Positions 1 through 5,637 of a stretch of DNA of 17,782 nt are shown one piece after another. Both the position numbers and the translations under genes were made by a program. Origin of the DNA: Bacteriovorax stolpii (GTDB taxonomy: Bacteria; Bdellovibrionota; Bacteriovoracia; Bacteriovoracales; Bacteriovoracaceae); assembly GCA_945890905.1 (NCBI GenBank), contig CAMDDI010000037.1, positions 1 to 17,782 on the forward strand, given 5' to 3'. Below the pieces are notes generated by a model. It did no database searches. It saw only the letters and a program-made list of their open reading frames with translations, and was not told where the DNA came from. Each line of letters begins with the position of its first letter. Positions within the stretch are counted from its first letter, which is position 1.

Positions 1-213
1 CACCTTCCTTGGTGAAAGAAAACCCACGACATCCACATATTTCCGGATAGTCTTTGAGGCACCTATAAGAACACCAACAAGTACAATCGTTACTAATGGT
101 GGGAATTTCAGGATCAATCCTCCATAAAGCCCCACCATCACCAATCCAATATCCATAAAGTTCAAACCATAGAACTCAGGCAACACTTTCAAAAACTTTG
201 GGTATCGTTTCAT
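1..213 (-). CDS. TraL/VirB3-like inner-membrane protein of a type IV secretion system, 3' end outside the window
   Basis: The first 71 residues are visible. The protein begins MKRYPKFLKVLPEFYGLNFM, followed by two hydrophobic stretches (about residues 22-34 and 38-51) separated by a short polar/proline turn, then a basic segment. A basic N-terminus with 'PKFL', an acidic residue before the first membrane segment and two closely spaced helices is the layout of the TraL (F-type) and VirB3 families, small inner-membrane parts of the conjugation pore. The ATG follows a GAGG ribosome site in GTGAGGTTGGC. It starts 7 bases after the stop of the pilin-like gene, matching the usual VirB2-VirB3 or TraA-TraL order. 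The gene runs off the left edge, where a VirB4/TraC ATPase would be expected. The call rests on topology, length and order, not on a diagnostic residue. Confidence 0.6.
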   Translation of the reverse strand, partial: MKRYPKFLKVLPEFYGLNFMDIGLVMVGLYGGLILKFPPLVTIVLVGVLIGASKTIRKYVDVVGFLSPRKV

Positions 214-220
214 GCCAACC

Positions 221-481
221 TCACGCAAGTGTTTTAACAAATCCCACAATAGTGGGAGCAATCATGACAACTAAAGTCCCAAGAAGGGCCGAGGTCATTT
301 TGGTTGAAGCATCATTTCGGCCTAGCACCAAATAGATACCGGCCACAATAATTCCAAAAATCGCAATGGCTATACCGACACTGCTGGCTTCCTGAGATAA
401 CTTATCCGCTGTCGCCTTAAGGCTTCTTGCCCACAAGAAATCAGACAAACTCCAAAAATAAAGACTTAAAATTAAATTCAT
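221..481 (-). CDS. VirB2/TrbC-type pilin-like protein (86 aa)
   Basis: A small protein with an N-terminal hydrophobic leader (residues 1-18), a short polar stretch, and two hydrophobic helices (about residues 34-54 and 62-84). The helices are joined by the charged turn GRNDASTK. A leader plus two membrane helices with a small basic/polar loop is the architecture of VirB2 and TrbC major pilins, which are extracted from the inner membrane to build the conjugative pilus or secretion filament. The start has a GGAG ribosome site five bases upstream, directly after the stop of the lipoprotein gene, so the two are probably translated together. The following gene is TraL/VirB3-like, which supports the assignment. 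The weak point is the leader: it ends FLWARS and not a clear A-x-A cleavage site, so processing is uncertain. Confidence 0.65.
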   Translation of the reverse strand: MNLILSLYFWSLSDFLWARSLKATADKLSQEASSVGIAIAIFGIIVAGIYLVLGRNDASTKMTSALLGTLVVMIAPTIVGFVKTLA

Positions 482-490
482 CCCAGCTCC

Positions 491-2386
491 TTAGTTGTAG
501 TAGTTATTAACAATGCTGCTGATATTCATCGTGAATGGCTGTTTATAGGTTCGATCTTTGCCCACCTTCAGAACATTCCAATTGTAGTTGCGCGCCCACT
601 GATTGAAGTCTTTTGACCCCTCATAAACTGGAATTTTCATATGATAAGCTGCGGCCGCCGCCAGATTGAAACATCCATAGGACTCTCGCCCTGAGTAGCT
701 CACTAAAAAGACGCCATCGTGAGTCGTCTCCGTCAGTGTCGCAATCTTGAGCGATATGACGTTCTCATCGGCCTCAAAAATTTCTTTGATCTTTGAAATG
801 TCATTAATCCGAAAATGAGCGTTCTTATCCTGCCAAGAAACTTCCACTTTCTTTTCTTCTATAAGCTTTTTAAGATTGAATTCTTCTTCATTGATAATAA
901 GAGAAAGCTGAGACAGCTCGTCGGATAGATCCTTCTTGAACTCATAACCTTCATTACGAGTTTTAAAGATATTAAACTTAAAATGACAGGTGAACTGCCA
1001 GACATGGCAATTGCTGCCACAGTCTCCACCACTAACAGGACGATCTTCTTTTTTGTCCACCCCTTCCCCGGTTCGCTTTCCTGTTGATAACTGAAAATCA
1101 ACCACAGAATTCGGAGACACATTTCCTAAAGGGTAAATTTCAAATTCGTCGTTTCCTGAAGCACTAAACCGGAGACTATTCACTTTTTCTGAAGTTTGCG
1201 CAGAAAGTTCTTTCCCCGTGACATAGGAAAGAATGATGGACTCCCCTGGACGATACTCATGATCAAGATAAGTACGAGTCAGACGATCAGTAAAAACGAA
1301 CCACTTACCCTTTTTATCTTCCCCTTTGACTTCCTTCAAGTGGGTGTAGTCAGTCAGATTATTTTCAAACTGGGTGACCTTCGTAAGTTTGTCATCTTCA
1401 ATCTTGAATTGATTGGGAAATTTACTTCCCATCAAGTCAGAAAATCTATTTTTGTTTTTGAATGGAGCAACAAAAGAACTTACTGTTTCAAGGGGTGTAT
1501 TCATCACCATCTGAATCGTCTTGCTTTTAACCGTATTCATCAGCTCAGAGTATTTGATGCCCAGCTCAGGGATTTCAAAATCTTTCACTTCCGAAATAAT
1601 AAACTCACCTCTTTTGAGATAGTTCTGAGAAATCAAATCCACAGGAACATTCTCAAGAGTGACCAAGAAAGTTTCATTAACATCACGATTAAAGTGCCGC
1701 TCCACTAGTTTCGTACTCAGCAGTTCATAAGATTCAGTTTTGGAATCAAAATAGTAGAAATTTAATTCGAGGTTTTTGACTGAGCTATACAAAGATGAAG
1801 GTAGAAGTTTAACCGTGTTCTCTAGCTCGACAGTAATCTTATCAATGGCCACACCAGGGTTATCAAAATATTGGCCAGTCTTAAGATTATTATTCCCAGC
1901 AAAACGTGTATCAACTTCAGGATAAATCACCCGAGTGAGATCAGATTCTTGAATCTCTCCCCAGCTATGGGTTGAAAAACGACCAATTCGAGAAGCTTCT
2001 TCAAAGGCCTTGTTCCTTACAAGGATTTCCCCCACCCGATACTGAAAATCTGGATCATTGCGGCCTACACGAGTATCAATGGTAAAGTCCCAAGCAGAAT
2101 CAGTGTGATCTACACCATCCGGAGTTCTTACATGCCAGTTCACTTTGATAGAGTAATTTTGCAAGAATCTGGTTCGTAATTCAGGAATATCCGCAACAAA
2201 TGGATTGAGTCCCTTCTCTTTTTCTTCAAGATCATTAATACGATCACCATCAGTATCCATTTTGGATAAATCTTCTGGCTTAATTTCCTCGTAGTTCTGA
2301 GCTTCATTGCTTTTCTTATCTTTATCTGGCGACTTGAAAGAACAAGACATCATAAAAATAAAAAATGAAAACATAAAATATTTCAT
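491..2386 (-). CDS. Large lipoprotein with a calcium-binding repeat, linked to the secretion genes (631 aa, unknown function)
   Basis: The N-terminus MKYFMFSFFIFMMSC is a short lipoprotein signal peptide with a loose lipobox and Cys15 as the lipidation site. A polar linker leads to one EF-hand/thrombospondin-type-3 calcium motif, DTDGDRINDLEE (residues 44-55), common on cell-surface proteins. The remaining ~570 residues match no family I recognise. They look largely beta-rich and include a cysteine cluster (Cys456, Cys460, Cys467) with a fourth Cys572 just before an alanine run; these could form disulfides in the periplasm or outside the cell. The last 50 residues are rich in Asn, Tyr and Trp. 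The gene overlaps the preceding 52-codon ORF by one base (TAATG), has a GAGGGTGAG ribosome site, and lies 9 bases before the pilin-like gene. That makes an envelope role in the secretion apparatus, such as an outer-membrane or tip component, plausible but unproven. Confidence 0.75.
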   Translation of the reverse strand: MKYFMFSFFIFMMSCSFKSPDKDKKSNEAQNYEEIKPEDLSKMDTDGDRINDLEEKEKGLNPFVADIPELRTRFLQNYSIKVNWHVRTPDGVDHTDSAWDFTIDTRVGRNDPDFQYRVGEILVRNKAFEEASRIGRFSTHSWGEIQESDLTRVIYPEVDTRFAGNNNLKTGQYFDNPGVAIDKITVELENTVKLLPSSLYSSVKNLELNFYYFDSKTESYELLSTKLVERHFNRDVNETFLVTLENVPVDLISQNYLKRGEFIISEVKDFEIPELGIKYSELMNTVKSKTIQMVMNTPLETVSSFVAPFKNKNRFSDLMGSKFPNQFKIEDDKLTKVTQFENNLTDYTHLKEVKGEDKKGKWFVFTDRLTRTYLDHEYRPGESIILSYVTGKELSAQTSEKVNSLRFSASGNDEFEIYPLGNVSPNSVVDFQLSTGKRTGEGVDKKEDRPVSGGDCGSNCHVWQFTCHFKFNIFKTRNEGYEFKKDLSDELSQLSLIINEEEFNLKKLIEEKKVEVSWQDKNAHFRINDISKIKEIFEADENVISLKIATLTETTHDGVFLVSYSGRESYGCFNLAAAAAYHMKIPVYEGSKDFNQWARNYNWNVLKVGKDRTYKQPFTMNISSIVNNYYN

Positions 2387-2544
2387 TACTCACCCTCGTC
2401 GTTGAAATGTATTAATTGATTTAAACGCCTTCTTATTCGAAGAAGCCTTTTATTTACTGAAGATCGCTGTAACTCATCTTTGGATAATAGCTGCTCAAGA
2501 ATATCAACCTTGAATCTCAACTCCTCTACCTTGGTCCCTTCCAT
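2386..2544 (-). CDS. Small charged helical protein (52 aa), unknown
   Basis: This ORF of 52 codons starts at the ATG on the minus strand at 2544, six bases after a consensus AGGAGG. It encodes MEGTKVEELRFKVDILEQLL followed by a strongly basic stretch (KRLLRIRRRLNQL). The first half has hydrophobic residues spaced as in an amphipathic or coiled-coil helix; the second half could bind nucleic acid or membrane. Its stop overlaps the start of the lipoprotein gene as TAATG, a typical arrangement for translational coupling. Its own start overlaps the end of the 62-codon ORF by 19 bases. The ribosome site and both overlaps argue that it is a real gene and not chance. No family is recognised. Confidence 0.6.
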   Translation of the reverse strand: MEGTKVEELRFKVDILEQLLSKDELQRSSVNKRLLRIRRRLNQLIHFNDEGE

Positions 2545-2714
2545 GAAATCCTCCTTTCGTTTCTAACTTTCATTCCAATTGAGTCATCATCTAATGAGTT
2601 TGAAATCTCTTGCATGAGATTCTGGAGCTTTACATTTCTGACAAGCTCCTCAACACTGATTGCACCAAAAAGATCCATGACTTCCATTTTCACGTTTCTA
2701 AGTGACTTACTCAT
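2526..2714 (-). CDS. Small protein (62 aa), unknown
   Basis: It encodes a 62-residue protein beginning MSKSLRNVKMEVMDLFGAIS, helical in character, with an acidic patch (SLDDDS) in the middle and a basic tail ending WKGPR. No signal peptide or membrane segment is visible. The ATG follows GGGAGCGAGA, a good ribosome site, ten bases after the stop of the 34-codon ORF. The tail codons contain the AGGAGG ribosome site of the next ORF, so the two are probably translationally coupled. I do not recognise the family. Its position at the head of the secretion operon, in the place where conjugative elements often keep small regulatory proteins, is the only clue to function. Confidence 0.55.
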   Translation of the reverse strand: MSKSLRNVKMEVMDLFGAISVEELVRNVKLQNLMQEISNSLDDDSIGMKVRNERRISWKGPR

Positions 2715-2724
2715 TCTCGCTCCC

Positions 2725-2829
2725 TTAATAAAATTTCTGATCGTAGTAGTGGCGATAACATTCGCTAATTGATGTGTTGGCCTTCATTCGGCATCTAATC
2801 TTTTTTAAAAGTGATTTAATTTTCTTCAT
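2725..2829 (-). CDS. Very small basic protein (34 aa), unknown
   Basis: This 34-codon ORF encodes MKKIKSLLKKIRCRMKANTS and an aromatic end (CYRHYYDQKFY). The first half is a basic amphipathic helix; two cysteines (13 and 24) flank a polar turn. The ATG is preceded by GGAGAAGAGC, a good ribosome site lying inside the end of the 44-codon ORF, with which it overlaps by 14 bases. The ORF is too short for composition alone to prove coding. The support is the ribosome site and its fit into a chain of overlapping small ORFs on the same strand. Its function is unknown. Confidence 0.4.
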   Translation of the reverse strand: MKKIKSLLKKIRCRMKANTSISECYRHYYDQKFY

Positions 2830-2950
2830 GCTCTTCTCCGAATTTGATTGCATCATAGACGCGCTTCTCGAACTCTTCTGAGATCGATTCGTAAAGTAAC
2901 TTCAGTTCGTTTGGTATCTGGATATTTAAAACCTCAAAATAATCATTCAT
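2816..2950 (-). CDS. Small acidic protein (44 aa), first gene of the secretion operon, unknown
   Basis: This 44-codon ORF begins MNDYFEVLNIQIPNELKLLY and ends in an acidic tail (KFGEEHEEN). The ATG follows GAGAGGTGAGC, a strong ribosome site. It is the first ORF after the 317-base divergent intergenic region and is followed by overlapping ORFs on the same strand, so it probably opens the operon. It has no membrane segment or signal peptide. Its acidic character beside the very basic 34-residue product hints that the two could bind each other, but nothing in the sequence proves it. No family is recognised. Confidence 0.45.
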   Translation of the reverse strand: MNDYFEVLNIQIPNELKLLYESISEEFEKRVYDAIKFGEEHEEN

Positions 2951-3063
2951 GCTCACCTCTCTTGACCTTCTCTTAGTCAAACGGTGTGCCAAAAATTCCT
3001 TTGAAGCTTTTCTTGAATTTAGAAAGGTTTAGATGTGGTCACACACATCGAGTGGTACACATC

Positions 3064-3083
3064 GGATAACAAGGCCGTTATCC
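3064..3083. promoter_or_regulatory. Operator-like palindrome 1 (GGATAAC-6-GTTATCC)
   Basis: A perfect inverted repeat with seven-base arms, GGATAAC (3064-3070) and GTTATCC (3077-3083), around the six-base centre AAGGCC. The right arm continues into CCAATT, so on the minus strand it reads AATTGGATAAC, the same 11 bases that begin palindrome 2. It lies 114 bases upstream of the secretion operon's first ATG and 185 bases upstream of the response-regulator ATG. It is a likely protein-binding site; which protein binds is unknown. Confidence 0.5.
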
Positions 3084-3194
3084 AATTTGCAATGAATGGG
3101 AGAAATCAACGTCACCAGTAGCAACTACATGACCCACAGACTTACGGGCACTTGCCTAAAAAACGCACTGCAGCAAATTACTGGCTCTGGTATG

Positions 3195-3214
3195 AATTGG
3201 ATAACACTGTTATC
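3195..3214. promoter_or_regulatory. Operator-like palindrome 2 (AATTGGATAAC-3-GTTATC)
   Basis: GATAAC (3200-3205) and GTTATC (3209-3214) form an inverted repeat around ACT. The left side extends to AATTGGATAAC (3195-3205), an 11-base match to the minus strand of palindrome 1 (3077-3087). It sits 53 bases before the response-regulator ATG, where a repressor or activator of that operon would be expected. The spacer differs from palindrome 1 (3 against 6 bases), so if one dimer binds both, it probably reads half-sites. Confidence 0.5.
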
Positions 3215-3267
3215 AAATATTGATTTAATGCTTGCATAAACAGATAGCATTGAACTATTCCGGTGTT

Positions 3268-4620
3268 ATGAAAAATACCGAAATCTCTATCCTCTTAGTT
3301 GAAGACGACTCTCTCACTCTTCAAACCAACAAACGTATTTTGGCTGATTACGGGTCTATCAAAACGGCCACATCAACAAGTGAGGCCGAGGCTATAATTG
3401 CGAATCATAAAATTGATATCGCATTTTTTGATCTCAACATCCACGGACAACTAGATGGATTGAAGTTAATCAAATACGCTGAGGCAAAAAATATTTATTC
3501 AATTGTCGTATCTGGAGAAACAAGACAGGAAGTATTAAAAGATGCATTTCTTAACGGCGCAAAAGATTACTTACTTAAACCTTTTGACAAAGAAAAACTT
3601 ACACAAGTTCTAAACCGTTTTTTTAATAATAGAAAGCATTCCGATTTTGAGAAGATCATAAATGAGTCGTTCATAACAAAATCACAGAAACAGACGGATG
3701 AACTCTACAAACTTAAGAACCTCACAATATCGGATCGTCCGATTTTCATTAGTGGTGAAACAGGTACAGGAAAAAGAGTTATCGGCCATCTTATCAAAAA
3801 GATATCTGGCCCGTGTGAATTTCTAGAATTAAATTGTTCTCAGTTTAGTGATGAATTAATCGCCAGTGAATTGTTTGGACATAAAAAAGGTGCATTCACA
3901 GGTGCTAATGAAAATAAGATGGGCCTATTAGAAAAAGCTGATAATGGAATTATATTTCTAGATGAAATCCATGCCCTTTCTATCAGATCTCAAAAAACAC
4001 TATTGAAGGCAATTGAAGAGAAAGAATTTTACCCAGTTGGCTCAAATAAATCAGTCAAATCCAATTTCAGGATCATTTCGGCAACCTGTGAGAATATTCA
4101 AGAACTCATCAGTGCAGGCCGCTTTCGTAGTGATCTCTTTGCGAGAATATCAACCTTCCAGGTTAACCTACTTCCCCTAAGAGAACGAAAAGAAGACATT
4201 GGTCTGTTATTTGAACATTTCATAGCGAAACACCTTGTGCAGGTTCTAATCACGGGTGAGACTAAGGAACTACTACAAAACTATTCATGGCCACGAAATA
4301 CACGAGAAATACAAGATTTGGTAGAAAACTGGATCGTAAATGGTCAAAGACTAATTACCCCCGATGTACTTCCAAACCATATCAAATTAAATCTCACGCA
4401 ATCAAATAGTTTTATTCCTGAAGCTTACTTTGATTTCGTCGAAGAACATGGACTAACAGAATTTCTCATTTTTCTAAAAAAAGAGATAGCCGAGGCGATG
4501 ATCAAAAGAAATGACGGAAGTATGAGACAAGCTTGCAAGGCCATGCAAATGTCCCATTCCAATCTTTCTAATTTCTTAAAGCAAAATAAATCGAAGAATT
4601 TATACATGGGTGCCCACTAA
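3268..4620 (+). CDS. Sigma54-dependent response regulator, NtrC family (REC - AAA+ - Fis HTH)
   Basis: A 450-residue two-component activator. The receiver domain (about 4-120) has the acidic pair Asp13/Asp14, phosphoacceptor Asp55 in AFFDLNI, Ser82 and Lys104-Pro105. The AAA+ domain has Walker A GETGTGK (163-169), the sigma54-contacting loop GAFTGA (208-213), Walker B FLDE (Asp232, Glu233) and the arginine-finger region FRSDLFARI. A C-terminal Fis-type helix-turn-helix includes SMRQACKAMQMSHSNLSNFL. With all these residues present, phosphorylation should switch on ATP-driven opening of sigma54 promoters. I chose the ATG at 3268 because it places the receiver's first strand at residue 6, as usual; an in-frame TTG at 3232 lacks a ribosome site. 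The gene overlaps the 66-residue ORF (TAATG) and heads a four-gene operon ending in a hybrid kinase, its likely phosphate source. Confidence 0.93.
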   Translation: MKNTEISILLVEDDSLTLQTNKRILADYGSIKTATSTSEAEAIIANHKIDIAFFDLNIHGQLDGLKLIKYAEAKNIYSIVVSGETRQEVLKDAFLNGAKDYLLKPFDKEKLTQVLNRFFNNRKHSDFEKIINESFITKSQKQTDELYKLKNLTISDRPIFISGETGTGKRVIGHLIKKISGPCEFLELNCSQFSDELIASELFGHKKGAFTGANENKMGLLEKADNGIIFLDEIHALSIRSQKTLLKAIEEKEFYPVGSNKSVKSNFRIISATCENIQELISAGRFRSDLFARISTFQVNLLPLRERKEDIGLLFEHFIAKHLVQVLITGETKELLQNYSWPRNTREIQDLVENWIVNGQRLITPDVLPNHIKLNLTQSNSFIPEAYFDFVEEHGLTEFLIFLKKEIAEAMIKRNDGSMRQACKAMQMSHSNLSNFLKQNKSKNLYMGAH

Positions 4621-4820
4621 TGGAACAGATCCTTAACCTCCAACATGATCTCAGACGCGACTTACATAATTTATTTAATCTTTTAAAATTCTTAAAAGAA
4701 GAGAATGAAGTTCAAGATACTGAATTAAAGCTCATGCTCGACAAGAACCTTGAGCGTGAGAAGAGCATCAATGAAACCTTGGATAAATTATCTCGAATAA
4801 ACAAGGCCCCAAATGAGTAA
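4620..4820 (+). CDS. Stand-alone DHp/HPt-like phosphotransfer candidate (66 aa)
   Basis: This 66-residue, wholly helical protein looks like one histidine-kinase DHp hairpin and nothing else. Residues 7-25 read LQHDLRRDLHNLFNLLKFL, followed by a polar turn (EENEVQD) and a second amphipathic helix (about 34-60). The pattern H9-D10-L11-R12-x-x-L15-x-x-L18 matches the H-box of the kinase encoded two genes downstream (H386-D-I-R-x-x-L-x-x-L). The usual proline after the arginine is replaced by Asp14, and there is no ATPase domain. A dimer would form the four-helix bundle used by Spo0B/ChpT-type phosphotransferases. The gene overlaps the regulator (TAATG) and the methyltransferase (8 bases), so it is probably made in step with them. 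The inferred role is to carry phosphate from the kinase's receivers to the regulator. Alternatives are an inhibitor that mimics DHp, or a plain coiled coil. Confidence 0.6.
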   Translation: MEQILNLQHDLRRDLHNLFNLLKFLKEENEVQDTELKLMLDKNLEREKSINETLDKLSRINKAPNE

Positions 4821-5637
4821 AACGACATATCACACAAAATCCAGCGACAGCAAATCATACTCAAATGGGTATGAGGTATTTTTAAAACGAACTGATTTTC
4901 GAGAAAAAGTACTTTCCTACTTTATTGAATCGTTCCCACTAGAACTCAAAAACAGCAAACGCATAAAAGTTTTGGACATCGGCTGTGGTGATGGAGAGAT
5001 GACTAGGCTTTACGTAAAAGCACTAAAAGAAGTATCCGAATCTCTTGAAATTGATCTCTACCTCCTTGAACCAGCAGAAGACGCTTTAAAAAATGCGGCA
5101 ACCAAAGTCAGAGACTTGGTTAACAGTGTCACCGCGATTAACCAAAAAGCCGATGAATATGTTGCGGCTACTGACGGCCAGGAATTTGATTTAATCATTG
5201 CCAGCTATGTCTTTTATCACATTGCCCCAAATATTATTCCAATGATCACCCAGAGGCTCTCAAAGAATGGTGCAATGGCGATTATGATGGGCTCCCGGAA
5301 TCACCCACTAAGAGAGCATCCTGAGCTAAGGCAAGTTTCAAAGCATGGGGACAGTGACATCTTATTGGCCCCTCTTGAAGAGGCCAATAAAAGTCAGGGG
5401 CTATCTATAGCTCGCAGCATGATAAAAACGGATGTGGACTTGAAAGGTCTTTGGGGTGCTGACAGCGGTATCACTGAAGAAGGAACTCAGTTCTTTTCAT
5501 TTATTTACAATACGGACATGAATGCTTTCCCAGAAAAAAGTACCGAAGCACTGAAGTCTGTCCTGGCGAAAGTATTTACCGAAGAATCTGGAATCGTTCA
5601 TCCAGTTCATGAGTTTATATGGCTGGAGAAATACTGA
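4813..5637 (+). CDS. SAM-dependent class I methyltransferase (histamine N-methyltransferase-like)
   Basis: A 274-residue soluble methyltransferase. SAM-binding motif I is VLDIGCGDGEM (from residue 53). The acidic residue ending strand 2 is the Glu of LYLLEP, and motif IV is the stretch DLIIASYVFYHI. The length and the C-terminal half after the Rossmann fold resemble the histamine N-methyltransferase-like group; no CheR-type features are seen, so receptor methylation is not supported. The substrate is unknown. The gene begins inside the end of the 66-residue ORF and its stop directly abuts the kinase ATG (TGAATG). The methyltransferase is therefore built into the signalling operon, and may make the signal, alter a partner protein, or be an output. 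An AAGG ribosome site lies just before the start. Confidence 0.85.
   Translation: MSKTTYHTKSSDSKSYSNGYEVFLKRTDFREKVLSYFIESFPLELKNSKRIKVLDIGCGDGEMTRLYVKALKEVSESLEIDLYLLEPAEDALKNAATKVRDLVNSVTAINQKADEYVAATDGQEFDLIIASYVFYHIAPNIIPMITQRLSKNGAMAIMMGSRNHPLREHPELRQVSKHGDSDILLAPLEEANKSQGLSIARSMIKTDVDLKGLWGADSGITEEGTQFFSFIYNTDMNAFPEKSTEALKSVLAKVFTEESGIVHPVHEFIWLEKY

Larger units (their letters stand above)
2951..3267. other. Divergent control region between the secretion operon and the signalling operon
   Basis: This stretch of 317 bases has no convincing gene. It separates the minus-strand secretion operon from the plus-strand response-regulator operon, so both promoters should lie here. It contains a direct repeat ACACATCG (3043-3050 and 3057-3064) and two palindromic sites annotated separately. 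I could not place convincing -35/-10 hexamers for either direction. A plus-strand TTG at 3232 would extend the response regulator by 12 residues, but it has no ribosome site. Confidence 0.6.

Noticed and set aside
859..1122. A minus-strand ORF of 87 codons inside the lipoprotein gene
   Set aside because: It is in another frame of the same coding strand, without a ribosome site or protein-like domain.
1196..1708. A 170-codon plus-strand ORF
   Set aside because: It lies opposite the 631-residue lipoprotein gene, which has a ribosome site, a signal peptide and operon context. The plus-strand product has no recognisable domain.
3232..3267. TTG start extending the response regulator by 12 residues
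   Set aside because: It has no ribosome site, and the ATG at 3268 places the receiver domain at its normal distance from the N-terminus.
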